Positions 50,971-58,484 are shown, counted from the stretch's first letter. The stretch is DNA of 62,418 nucleotides from CAYOXM01 sp964407925 (GCA_964407925.1 CAYOXM010000006.1:1-62418), one strand, 5' to 3'. Made by a program: numbers and translations. Notes: generated from the letters alone by a model not told the origin.

Positions 50971-50999
50971 ACTATAGCATAAAAAAGGCCTTTTGTCAA
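50971..50999 (-). promoter_or_regulatory. promoter TTGACA-17-TATAGT
   Basis: Minus strand: TTGACA (50994-50999), 17-nt spacer ending ATGC, TATAGT (50971-50976). It differs from the 26.87 kb promoter at few positions but lacks the GCTAATTTTAGC element. A different inverted repeat (AGAAACG-CTCGA/TCGAG-CGTTTCT, about 51017-51043) lies upstream. Confidence 0.75.
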
Positions 51000-51045
51000 G
51001 GATTCTCCCCGTACGAAAGAAACGCTCGATGTCGAGACGTTTCTG

Positions 51046-51150
51046 TGGTGTCCGGGGTGGGACTCCCCTCGCTCCGACTCGGGCCGGGGCGCTGCGCACC
51101 GGCCTGCGCCGGCTCGGCCCTCTCGCGCCCTTCGACCCCCCACCCCGGGC
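51046..51150 (-). pseudogene. tRNA-like remnant next to tRNA-Leu
   Basis: On the minus strand this 105-nt segment starts with GCCCGGGGTGGG, like the tRNA-Leu acceptor, and ends with CCCACCCCGGACACCA, a tRNA 3' end with CCA. The acceptor halves pair with one mismatch. The middle is GC-rich hairpin sequence with no anticodon arm I can identify. It looks like a degenerate or composite tRNA relic. Confidence 0.5.
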
Positions 51151-51156
51151 AAACAA

Positions 51157-51200
51157 TCAAAGAAGCAGCCGATCCCTTTGGAATCAGACTGCTTCTTTTG
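51157..51200 (-). terminator. terminator-like hairpin after tRNA-Leu
   Basis: AAAGAAGCAG/CTGCTTCTTT stem with a 20-nt loop directly downstream of the tRNA; the U-tract is short. Confidence 0.55.
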
Positions 51201-51284
51201 GTGCCCGGGGTGGGGGTCGAACCCACAAGCCCTTGCGGGCGGAGGATTTTAAGTCCCCTGCGTATGCCGTTCCGCCACCCGGGC
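51199..51284 (-). tRNA. tRNA-Leu(UAA)
   Basis: 86-nt class II tRNA with encoded CCA. Acceptor GCCCGGG/CCCGGGC, anticodon loop CTTAAAA (anticodon UAA), variable arm GCCCGCAAGGGC, T-loop GGTTCGACC. Confidence 0.95.
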
Positions 51285-51323
51285 GAGGGAGCGTGCTTCG
51301 CTCTCCCCAACTGTACCATTTCT

Positions 51324-52262
51324 TCACTCCAATAACCTGCCTTGCCAGGTCGCGACGTCAGTCTCGGTTTTCACGATCTTGAGGAGGCCGCGGCCGGCGC
51401 GTTCGTTGAACGCGGCGCTGCCGAGAATCTCGGCGACCGCCGCGTCGATGTTCGTCCTCGCCGTCTCTGTCTTGGCGGCATCGGCGTACCGCGGGTAATC
51501 CACGTGGATGACGACGGGTTTCGTCGAAAGGTCGACGGCGCTGTGATGCTCCATGACCGTGAGGGCGATTGCGGCGTTTCCCGCGATCGACGGGTTGGCG
51601 GCGGAGAGGTTGAAGTAGGCGTTACGCTTCGGCACCCACGCGCGATAGGCGTCGCCGACGTAGATGCCGTGGCCCGCGTGCTGAACGTCTTCGGCGACGT
51701 GGACGTGGGTCGCATTGTGTTCGAGCGCGGAGCGGAGGGCCTCGTCAGCGGCGTCGGTGTCGATCTCGCGGAGTTTGTGCGTCGTCGTGCAGAGGGCCGC
51801 CACGTGGACGGCGGCAGAGGGAAATCGGTCCTTCAACGCGGCCTTGAACGCGGTGAAGAACGCCTTCTGCGCCTCGGTGTCGTTCGCGAACGCCGCGCAG
51901 CCGAGCCCGGCGTCGTGGCTGCACTCGTGCGGGACGAGGAAGACTGAAACCGGCAGGCCCTGCGACGCCGCGGCGTCGATGCGCGCGCCGAAAGCGGCCT
52001 CGAACGTGGCGAGGTCGATCTTGCCGCCGCCCGAGGCGTACGTCTGCGCTTCGCCTGGCGCGAAACCGAGCGCCTCATCGAGGTGCGTGTTGCGTTCGTC
52101 CATGCAGGTGACGACGATTTTTTCGCCGGTCGCGGCGTCGGATTCGGCGCGCCGCGCGGCGCAGACGCGGTTGCGGTCCTCGAAGCCGGCCGCTTCCTGC
52201 TGCCAGAAAGCCGCGATCGCGTCGAGATTCACCGTCTTTTCCGTGGGATTGGCTGCGTGCAT
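51324..52262 (-). CDS. beta-carbonic-anhydrase-like protein
   Basis: 312 residues, cytosolic. VVTCMDERN gives the Cys-x-Asp-x-Arg motif of beta-carbonic anhydrases (Cys53, Asp55, Arg57). A second site PHECSHDAGLGC (His112, Cys114, His116, Cys122) could supply the other zinc ligands, but its spacing differs from the classical HxxC. The C-terminal half is longer than usual and unrecognised. The ATG follows the terminator U-run of the PolX gene, so its -10 (TATTTT) may be embedded there. Confidence 0.65.
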   Translation of the reverse strand: MHAANPTEKTVNLDAIAAFWQQEAAGFEDRNRVCAARRAESDAATGEKIVVTCMDERNTHLDEALGFAPGEAQTYASGGGKIDLATFEAAFGARIDAAASQGLPVSVFLVPHECSHDAGLGCAAFANDTEAQKAFFTAFKAALKDRFPSAAVHVAALCTTTHKLREIDTDAADEALRSALEHNATHVHVAEDVQHAGHGIYVGDAYRAWVPKRNAYFNLSAANPSIAGNAAIALTVMEHHSAVDLSTKPVVIHVDYPRYADAAKTETARTNIDAAVAEILGSAAFNERAGRGLLKIVKTETDVATWQGRLLE

Positions 52263-52265
52263 ACG

Positions 52266-52311
52266 AAAAAAATAAAAACGCCGGATGACGTCTCAAGCTA
52301 CATCGGCGTTT
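52266..52311 (-). terminator. intrinsic terminator of polX
   Basis: AAACGCCG/CGGCGTTT stem extended by ATG/CAT, followed on the minus strand by TTATTTTTTT. Confidence 0.8.
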
Positions 52312-52330
52312 CGCTATTGTCCAGACCGCC

Positions 52331-54076
52331 TTAACGTCGCTTATGTTTCGGGAGGCTGAACCAGGCGAGCAGTTCCTTGAGCGGCCGGGCGTTCAGCACG
52401 TCTTTGGCCGTCGCCCAGCCGCGTCGGGCGATGGCGACGCCGAGATCGAGGTAAGCGAGATGCGACGGGTGATGCGCGTCGGTGTCGATGACGAGCTTCA
52501 CGCCGAGGCCGACGGCCATGCGCACGTGGGCGTCGCGCAGGTCGCTCCGCTCGGGGAACGCGTCGATTTCGACGGCCGTACCCGTGCGTCTCGCCTCCTT
52601 CAGCACCGCTTCCATGTCGATGTCGTACGGTTCGCGCTCATGGATGATGCGGCCCGTCGGATGGAAAAGGACGTCCGCATGCGGATTACGGAGCGCGGCA
52701 ATGACACGTTTCGTCTGTTCTGCGCGGGACAGGCGGAAATGCGAGTGCACCGCGACGCCTACGACGTCGAGTTTCGCGAGCGCCTCGTCGGCAATGTCGA
52801 GCGAACCGTCCTTCAGGACGTTCACTTCCGAGCCCTTGAGGACGCGGAACGGATTTTTCGCGGCGGCGAATTTCGCGTTGAGCGCATCGATTTCCTTCCC
52901 TTGGCGCGCGAGCCCCTTCTCGTCGAGTCCGCCCGTCATCGCGAGCGACCGCGTGTGGTCGGTGACGGCCATGTATTCGCGGCCGAGGCGTTGCGCCTCT
53001 TCCGCCATCACCGCGATTGACGCGTCACCATCGGTCCACGAGGTCTGCGTCTGCAAGTCGCCGCGTACGGCGCCGTACGGGATGAGTTTCGGCAGTTTTC
53101 CCGCGCGGGCGGCCTCGATTTCCCCTGTATCCGTGCGGAGTTCGGGTTCCATGTACGCGAGACCGAGCGCCTTGTAGACGTCCGCTTCCGTGCGCGACGC
53201 GACGCGTTTTTTGCCGCGCCAGATGCCGTATTCGTTCAGTTTCAGTTTTTTCGCGATCGCCAACTTGCGCACGACGACATTGTGTTCCTTCGATCCGGTG
53301 AAGTACTGCAGTGCCGCGCCGAAACTCTCGTCGGCGACGACGCGGACGTCGGCGTGCATGCCGTTCGTCAGGCGGACGACGGTCTTGGTCGGCCCGTGCT
53401 CGAGCACTTCTTTCACGTCGGGGAAACCGGTGAACACCGCCATCACGCGTTCGGGATCGGACGCTGTCACGAGGATGTCGAGATCGCCGACCGTTTCCTG
53501 ACGGCGGCGGATCGAGCCGGCCGCCTCGGCATGGCGAACTCCGGGCACCGCACGGATTTCCGCGACCATCCGCTCGGCGAGGGGAAGGATTCGGCCGAGC
53601 ACGACGCGCCCGCCCGCCTTCTTGCGGAGGGCGATCCCTCGGAGGATGTTCTCCTCCGTCTTTTTTCCAAAACCGGGGATGCGGCTGATTTTTCCTGCCA
53701 CCGCCGCCTTTTCCAAGTCGGCCACTGTTTTCACGCGGAGTTTCTTCCAAAGCGTCTTCACGGATTTCGGGCCGACGCCCTCGATGGCGACAAGCGCCAG
53801 CAGGTCGACCGGATATTTTTTCTTGAACGCGCGGTACTCGGGGAATGCCCCTTTCTTGAGGAGCAGCTCGATGTGGTAGCTGATGCCTTCGCCCACGCCG
53901 GAGATACGCTTCAGCGCCGCGCGTCCTCCCTCGGCGAAGAGCCGCGCGGCATCGAGTTCAGATGACGCGACGGCGTCGGCGGCGCGTTCGTAGGCGGCCG
54001 GCTTGAATGCCACGTCATCCATTTCGTAGAAAAGGGAGGTCTCGCGCAGGATGTCGGCGATCTCGGCATTCGTCAT
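52331..54076 (-). CDS. polX: DNA polymerase X family with degenerate PHP site
   Basis: 581 residues, the usual bacterial PolX length. Order: helix-hairpin-helix region (about 45-150), nucleotidyltransferase palm with AAGSIRRRQETVGDLDILV and ADVRVV (catalytic Asp), and a C-terminal PHP phosphoesterase (340-570). The first PHP motif, normally DLHxH, reads GDLQTQTSWTDG: both metal-binding His are Gln (342 and 344). Other PHP ligands (VTDHTRS, GSEVNVL, HSHFRL, DTDAHH) remain. The polymerase should act in gap-filling repair; the 3'-5' exonuclease may be altered. ATG is 8 nt after a TACACT box. Confidence 0.93.
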   Translation of the reverse strand: MTNAEIADILRETSLFYEMDDVAFKPAAYERAADAVASSELDAARLFAEGGRAALKRISGVGEGISYHIELLLKKGAFPEYRAFKKKYPVDLLALVAIEGVGPKSVKTLWKKLRVKTVADLEKAAVAGKISRIPGFGKKTEENILRGIALRKKAGGRVVLGRILPLAERMVAEIRAVPGVRHAEAAGSIRRRQETVGDLDILVTASDPERVMAVFTGFPDVKEVLEHGPTKTVVRLTNGMHADVRVVADESFGAALQYFTGSKEHNVVVRKLAIAKKLKLNEYGIWRGKKRVASRTEADVYKALGLAYMEPELRTDTGEIEAARAGKLPKLIPYGAVRGDLQTQTSWTDGDASIAVMAEEAQRLGREYMAVTDHTRSLAMTGGLDEKGLARQGKEIDALNAKFAAAKNPFRVLKGSEVNVLKDGSLDIADEALAKLDVVGVAVHSHFRLSRAEQTKRVIAALRNPHADVLFHPTGRIIHEREPYDIDMEAVLKEARRTGTAVEIDAFPERSDLRDAHVRMAVGLGVKLVIDTDAHHPSHLAYLDLGVAIARRGWATAKDVLNARPLKELLAWFSLPKHKRR

Positions 54077-54084
54077 ACGCCGAA

Positions 54085-54090
54085 AGTGTA
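54085..54090 (-). promoter_or_regulatory. -10 box (TACACT) of polX, probable leaderless promoter
   Basis: Minus-strand CTGC-TACACT ends 8 nt before the ATG at 54076. Confidence 0.5.
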
Positions 54091-54192
54091 GCAGAATCGG
54101 CCTTTTTTCCTATCGCCCGCGACTTGCCCGAGGCGGTCCCTCACGCTACGGTTAGGATGTTCCGCGGTTTTTCCCCGCGGCGGAGGCCGACG

Positions 54193-54828
54193 ATGGCAAG
54201 ACGTTTTTCGAGAGCCGCGTTCACGTTCATTTTCGTCCTTGCGGCGTTCGTCACCGCGGTTCCGGCCGCTTCGGCAGACGACGCGTCAACGGTGATCGCC
54301 CGCGACGGCATCGCCGTCGACAGCCTCGCCCTCCCGAAGGGGAGGCTGCTGCATGTCGCCGCGCTCGTCGGCGGCAAACTGGCGAACGAGCCGGCGACAT
54401 GGTCGTCGGTGCCGGAGGGCGTCGTCGACGTCCGCGATCTCGGCGGCGGCCGTGCCGAGGTGAAGGCGCTGCGCGACATCTTCGACGCCGGCGGCAAGGA
54501 GCCGCGAGCTTCGTTGCGCGTCTGCGTCGGCGAGTCCTGCGCCATGGTCGGCGTGGTCTGTCTCGTCGACGTCGCCGGGCGATGGTACGCGCGGGCGTCG
54601 ATTCCCGGAGTGCCGGGGACGCTGAAGGACGACTTCGCGCTCCGACAGGACGGGCGCAGGATCCTGTACAAGGACGTGGTCATCAGGCTCGAGGGCACGT
54701 CGATGCGGCTCGTGAGCGGCGGCGACACGCTCTCCCGTTTCAACGGTTCGCTCTCGAGCGGAACGTCCGCGAGCGGCTCGTGGATCAGTACGCGCGGCTT
54801 CGGCGGCACATGGACGGCGACGAAATAG
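54193..54828 (+). CDS. secreted protein, unknown function
   Basis: 211 residues with a signal peptide (RRFSRAAFTFIFVLAAFV, cleavage near ASADD). The mature part looks beta-rich, with two Cys (VCVGESC) and one more (VVCLVD) and a Ser/Gly-rich C-terminal repeat region. No family recognised. CGGAGG sets the ATG. Own terminator. Confidence 0.75.
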   Translation: MARRFSRAAFTFIFVLAAFVTAVPAASADDASTVIARDGIAVDSLALPKGRLLHVAALVGGKLANEPATWSSVPEGVVDVRDLGGGRAEVKALRDIFDAGGKEPRASLRVCVGESCAMVGVVCLVDVAGRWYARASIPGVPGTLKDDFALRQDGRRILYKDVVIRLEGTSMRLVSGGDTLSRFNGSLSSGTSASGSWISTRGFGGTWTATK

Positions 54829-54829
54829 G

Positions 54830-54858
54830 CGCCTCACGGCATCGTGGGGCGTTTTTTT
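54830..54858 (+). terminator. intrinsic terminator of gene 54193-54828
   Basis: CGCCTCACG/CGTGGGGCG stem (one G-U pair), loop GCAT, seven T. Confidence 0.85.
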
Positions 54859-54862
54859 GCCG

Positions 54863-54890
54863 CAAAAAGAAAACCCCTCGCGTGAGGGGT
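54863..54890 (-). terminator. intrinsic terminator of the Mpo1-like gene
   Basis: ACCCCTC/GAGGGGT stem, loop GCGT, minus-strand TTTTCTTTTT. Confidence 0.82.
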
Positions 54891-55363
54891 CAGCGGTCGC
54901 GGCCGTAACCGCCATTCGTCTCTTCCGGCCACAGGCGGAACGCCATCGCCGCGAAATAGAGCGGGCCGACGAGCGCCTGTTTCAGGTTCGTGAGGAAGGC
55001 GGGGGAACGTTTCTCCCAGACGGCGTGCCCGATGAGCTGGACGGTCCATCCGACGACGCCGGCGCCGATGATGACGGACCAGGGCGCGTACCAGCCGAGC
55101 GGGATGCACAGCCCGTACCAGACGGCCATCACCGCGGCGAGCCGCTTGTCGAGCGTCAGGTACCAGCCGATGACGGCGAGGAAAAGCGGATGCGCGAGCG
55201 TGACCTCGTGCCCGCCGACGCGGCCGAGCAGCACCCAGTCGAGCAGCGCGATCGCGTTGAACACGATGAGCGGGATGCCGACGTAATGGCACCGTTTGTT
55301 CATCGGATGCCGGTGGTAAGCGTCGTACGTGCCGAAAAGGACGGCGAGTCTCGGTTTGAGCAT
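54890..55363 (-). CDS. Mpo1-like (DUF962) membrane protein
   Basis: 157 residues with four TM helices and the DUF962 His pattern: YHRHPMNKRCHYVGIP at the N-terminus and QLIGHAVWEKRSPAF later. The yeast homologue Mpo1 is an Fe-dependent dioxygenase in alpha-oxidation of 2-hydroxy fatty acids. Bacterial members are uncharacterised, so a role in membrane lipid turnover is inferred. AGGA precedes the ATG. Confidence 0.85.
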   Translation of the reverse strand: MLKPRLAVLFGTYDAYHRHPMNKRCHYVGIPLIVFNAIALLDWVLLGRVGGHEVTLAHPLFLAVIGWYLTLDKRLAAVMAVWYGLCIPLGWYAPWSVIIGAGVVGWTVQLIGHAVWEKRSPAFLTNLKQALVGPLYFAAMAFRLWPEETNGGYGRDR

Positions 55364-55430
55364 TGTTCCTCCGTGCGTGCCGAAAGCGATGTCGAAACTA
55401 TTCACGACCCGCCGGTTTCGGTCAACCGTG

Positions 55431-55461
55431 AAAGAAAAAGCCCGCCACGGCGGTGGCGGGC
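55431..55461 (-). terminator. hairpin/terminator after gene 55486-55707
   Basis: GCCCGCCAC/GTGGCGGGC stem with minus-strand TTTTTC. Confidence 0.82.
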
Positions 55462-55485
55462 CCTTGTCGCGTGAGACGCGGCGGT

Positions 55486-55707
55486 TCAGCCCTTCTTGTG
55501 GTGCTTCGCGCCGTGATGCTTGGCGTGATGCTTCTTCCCGTGGTGCTTCTTGTGCGGCTTCGCCTTGCGGTGCTTGTTCTTGCCGTGCTTGGCTTTCGCC
55601 TGATGCGCCGCTGCCGGCTTCCCGTCGTTGGCCGAAGCCGCGGCGGGGGCGAAAACGAAGGACGAGATGACGAGCGCCGCGAGGGCGTTGCGGACGAAAC
55701 GGAGCAT
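55486..55707 (-). CDS. small secreted His/Lys-rich protein
   Basis: 73 residues: signal peptide (RFVRNALAALVISSFVFA, cleavage near ASAND), then a mature peptide of about 46 residues made almost only of Lys, His, Ala and Gly, ending in repeated KHH units. This composition suggests metal (Ni, Zn, Cu) or polyanion binding in the envelope. AGGCAGG precedes the ATG. Low-complexity sequence rules out homology calls. Confidence 0.7.
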   Translation of the reverse strand: MLRFVRNALAALVISSFVFAPAAASANDGKPAAAHQAKAKHGKNKHRKAKPHKKHHGKKHHAKHHGAKHHKKG

Positions 55708-55807
55708 GACCTGCCTCACTTTCTCTTTTTTTTCGGTCCACTGCGGACGAAACGTTCCCAAGGAACGGATTCCATTAAAGCACGCGGTCGCGCCGCGGTC
55801 TAACGGT

Positions 55808-55834
55808 ACAAAAAACGCCCCTTTGCGAGGGGCG
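55808..55834 (-). terminator. intrinsic terminator of gene 55843-56478
   Basis: CGCCCCT/AGGGGCG stem with minus-strand T-run. Confidence 0.82.
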
Positions 55835-55842
55835 GATGTCGT

Positions 55843-56478
55843 TCAGTCCGCGGGACAGCGGCCGAGCGCGTCGCCGTGGGCGAGGTGCGCGGCGACCGCG
55901 GGCGCGCCGACGCAGATGTCGTGGCGTTTGTCGGGCTTGCCCGGGGGGTAGTGGCAGACGAGCGCCTTGCCGTCACTGCAGGTTTTTTCGCCTGACGAAC
56001 CGCCGCCGTCATCGTGTCCGCCGCACTGCGGGACGCAGGCGCGGTCTTCGCAGACGTATCCCGACGGACACTGGCTGTCGCGGCAGCATCCGCCGCCGGA
56101 ACTGCCGCCGTCATCGTCGGGACGGCAGAAGTGGTTCTCGCATTCGTAGCCGGTCGGGCACTGCGAATCGTCCTCGCAGGAACCGGGTCCGCCGCCGGAA
56201 CCGGAGTCTGAACCTCCGCCTCCCGCGCCGCCGGAATCCGAGAGGCTTCCCGAGCCGGAATCGGAGCCGCCGGAGGAACCGCCCGTGCCGCCGTCGGCGA
56301 CGTGGCCGTCTCCGGCATCACCGTCGTCTCCGACGCCCCCCGTTCCGTCCCCGGCGTCGCCACTTGGATCGTTTTCCGCGGTTCCCGCGGCGCTACCGCA
56401 ACCGTAGGGGGCGGTCAACGCGACCGCAATGAGCGCTCCCGCGTACAGGAAAGGATTTTTTCGTTTTAACTTGAACAT
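55843..56478 (-). CDS. Cys-rich lipoprotein with two CPxGYxC repeats
   Basis: 211 residues. A lipoprotein-like signal (TAPYGCGS) is followed by a long Gly/Ser/Asp linker (about 28-100). Two disulfide-type repeats come next (CEDDSQCPTGYECENHFC and CCRDSQCPSGYVCEDRAC), then a C-terminal VCHYPPGKPDKRHDICVG ... HLAHGD segment known from many secreted bacterial proteins. Probably a surface adhesion or binding protein on a flexible stalk. GGAGG sets the ATG. Confidence 0.78.
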   Translation of the reverse strand: MFKLKRKNPFLYAGALIAVALTAPYGCGSAAGTAENDPSGDAGDGTGGVGDDGDAGDGHVADGGTGGSSGGSDSGSGSLSDSGGAGGGGSDSGSGGGPGSCEDDSQCPTGYECENHFCRPDDDGGSSGGGCCRDSQCPSGYVCEDRACVPQCGGHDDGGGSSGEKTCSDGKALVCHYPPGKPDKRHDICVGAPAVAAHLAHGDALGRCPAD

Positions 56479-56565
56479 CGTGACGCCTCCGTGTGAAGGA
56501 ACATGCCGCAAAGACTTGTGCCGACATTTCCATCTTCCCGATGAGCTGTCAACGGGTGGCGGACA

Positions 56566-56590
56566 CGAAAAAACCGGGTTCACCGGTTTC
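56566..56590 (-). terminator. intrinsic terminator of the pseudopilin gene
   Basis: AAACCGG/CCGGTTT stem, loop GTTCA, minus-strand TTTTTT. Confidence 0.8.
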
Positions 56591-56610
56591 TTTGGCCTCG
56601 TACCGTCCCG

Positions 56611-57150
56611 TCACCTCAGTACGTAAAAAATGTCATCGCAGTCGTACGCGTTCGCGCCGACGCCGTTCGGTCCGAACGAGACGATCGCGGGCGTCTCCGC
56701 GCCGGTACTCTGTCCGACGCAGTTTTCGTACGGACGGTAATCGGGGTCGAAGTAATAGTCCTGACCCCACGGATCCGTGAGCGAGACCGACTGCATGTAC
56801 GGTCCCGACCACTTGTCGATGTCCGCCTGCTGCCACGTGCAGCCGCCGCCTTGGTCGCCGACCGCGGGCGCGGCCCCGAGTCCGGCTTGCGCGCCGTTGA
56901 GATACGTTTCGGGATTCGAAACCGCCTCGACGGGGCAGCCGTTCGGCCATTTGCCGGTGTCGTTCGCGAGGAGCCCGACCGCCGTGCCGATCTGCTTCGC
57001 GGTCGCCTTCGCCTTCCCTTCGAACGCCTTTTCCCTGGCGCGCGCCGTCGCGATCATCGCGAACGTCGAAAGGACGCCGATGATGGCGATGGCCACCAGG
57101 ATTTCGACGAGGGTGAAGCCGTGAGATTTTCCCTCTGTCGGACGCGGCAT
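56611..57150 (-). CDS. type II/IV pseudopilin (GspG-like)
   Basis: 179 residues. Prepilin-peptidase site KSHG-FTLVEILVAIAIIGVL with Glu5 of the mature protein, a single N-terminal helix, and a C-terminal domain like major pseudopilin GspG (NCPVEAV-type disulfides, DPWGQDYYFDPD). It is processed and assembled by a type IV pilus or competence system not in this window. The ATG at 57150 is 8 nt after TATACT, so the mRNA is probably leaderless. Confidence 0.87.
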   Translation of the reverse strand: MPRPTEGKSHGFTLVEILVAIAIIGVLSTFAMIATARAREKAFEGKAKATAKQIGTAVGLLANDTGKWPNGCPVEAVSNPETYLNGAQAGLGAAPAVGDQGGGCTWQQADIDKWSGPYMQSVSLTDPWGQDYYFDPDYRPYENCVGQSTGAETPAIVSFGPNGVGANAYDCDDIFYVLR

Positions 57151-57158
57151 ACATGCGC

Positions 57159-57164
57159 AGTATA
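57159..57164 (-). promoter_or_regulatory. -10 box (TATACT), probable leaderless promoter
   Basis: Minus-strand GC-TATACT ends 8 nt before the ATG at 57150. Confidence 0.55.
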
Positions 57165-57190
57165 GCGCGATTTTTGCGCCGGCGACATCC

Positions 57191-57219
57191 TTGACTTTTA
57201 CGGTCAAATACGCTATTTT
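57191..57219 (+). promoter_or_regulatory. promoter TTGACT-17-TATTTT with inverted repeat
   Basis: TTGACT (57191-57196), 17-nt spacer, TATTTT (57214-57219). TTGAC-N7-GTCAA (57191-57207) overlaps the -35 and may be an operator. The leader is about 40 nt with GGAGG. Confidence 0.6.
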
Positions 57220-57261
57220 TCCGGGTCGTTCGGAACCGTTCCGCACGATGACGGAGGAGCC

Positions 57262-58446
57262 ATGGACCTTTCAGACGTTCATCACCGGATCCAGAAGCTG
57301 CACGAATCTCCATACAAGGCGGTCATCGCCTGTACCGGCGCGGGCGCGGGCATCCAGCGCGCGCTCTGGGAAGTCCCGGGGTCGTCCCATACGATCATCG
57401 ACGCGCTGTTTCCGTACCACCGCCTCGCGCTTTCCGATTTCATCGGCCGCGAGCCGGCGAAGTACTGCTCCCGCGACACCGCGCTTTGGATGGCGACCGC
57501 CGCGCATCGACGCGCGACCGAGGTCGTCCTCCGTGACGGCGGCAATCCCGCGACCGCCATCGGCCTCGCGCTGACCGCCGCGGTCGCGACCGACCGACCG
57601 AAGAAGGGCGATCACCAGTGTTTCGTCGCGATCCGCACCACGAAGGGCGCGTGGACGGTCAGCGCGGTCTTCGAGAAGGGCGCGCGTTCGCGCGAAGAGG
57701 AGGGGGCGCTCTGCGACCTCCTCGCGATCAACGCCCTTCTTGCGACTGCGGGCCTCGAGCAGCTGCCCTGCGAACGATCCGGCATCCGATGTGACGAGAT
57801 TCGCACGGTCGACGACGACGGTGACAACCTGTACCGTCCCGAAATCGTGCCGTCGCGTCTCTCGCCGCTCGCGGAATCGGTCCGCGGGGTCTTCGATCGT
57901 CCGCTGTTCCAGCCGGACGGCGCGCGGCAGGCGGCGGACGTCATCGATCCGGAGCGTCACGTCCTCTTCCACGGCTCGTTCGACCCGCTGCACTTCGGCC
58001 ACGAGCTGATGGCCATGCAGGCAGAGCGGATGACGGGAAAGGAGGTGGTCTGCGCCATCACCGCGACGCATCCGGACAAGGGGCGTCTCGGCGAGGGCGA
58101 GCTCCTGCGCCGCGCGGAGCAGTTCCGGTTCCGCCGGCCGGTGCTCTTCATGGAGTCCGGCGCGCTCTACGTCGACAAGGCGCGGATGTTCCCCGGCGTC
58201 GGGATGCTCATCGGCGCGGACGTCGCGCTCGGCATCCTGAACGCGAAGTACTACGGCGGCAGCCCGTCGAAGTGCATGGAAGCGCTCGACGAGCTGCGTC
58301 GGACCGGATCGCGCTTCTACGTCGTCGGACGCGAAATCGAAGGGAAGTTCGTCACCCTCGACGACCTGCCCATCCCGTCGCTCGCGCGCGGGCTTTTCCT
58401 TCCCGTCTCCGGACGGTGGGACGTGCGGTCTCGGGACCTGCGATGA
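57262..58446 (+). CDS. CinA-like amidase fused to NMNAT-like nucleotidyltransferase
   Basis: 394 residues. Residues 1-165 resemble the CinA C-terminal (PncC, NMN deamidase) domain: ACTGAGAGIQRALWEVPGSS matches its ESCTGG region in a modified form. Residues 232-385 form a cytidylyltransferase-like Rossmann domain with HGSFDPLHFGH (HxGH signature) and THPDKGRL. Both activities belong to NAD salvage, so the fusion may convert NMN to NaMN and adenylylate it. The reaction has to be tested. GGAGG precedes the ATG. Confidence 0.78.
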   Translation: MDLSDVHHRIQKLHESPYKAVIACTGAGAGIQRALWEVPGSSHTIIDALFPYHRLALSDFIGREPAKYCSRDTALWMATAAHRRATEVVLRDGGNPATAIGLALTAAVATDRPKKGDHQCFVAIRTTKGAWTVSAVFEKGARSREEEGALCDLLAINALLATAGLEQLPCERSGIRCDEIRTVDDDGDNLYRPEIVPSRLSPLAESVRGVFDRPLFQPDGARQAADVIDPERHVLFHGSFDPLHFGHELMAMQAERMTGKEVVCAITATHPDKGRLGEGELLRRAEQFRFRRPVLFMESGALYVDKARMFPGVGMLIGADVALGILNAKYYGGSPSKCMEALDELRRTGSRFYVVGREIEGKFVTLDDLPIPSLARGLFLPVSGRWDVRSRDLR

Positions 58447-58452
58447 CGTTCG

Positions 58453-58480
58453 GCGGTCCGCATCATGCGGGCCGCTTTTT
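58453..58480 (+). terminator. intrinsic terminator of the CinA-NMNAT gene
   Basis: GCGGTCCGCA/TGCGGGCCGC stem with a 3-nt loop and five T. Confidence 0.85.
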
Positions 58481-58484
58481 CATT

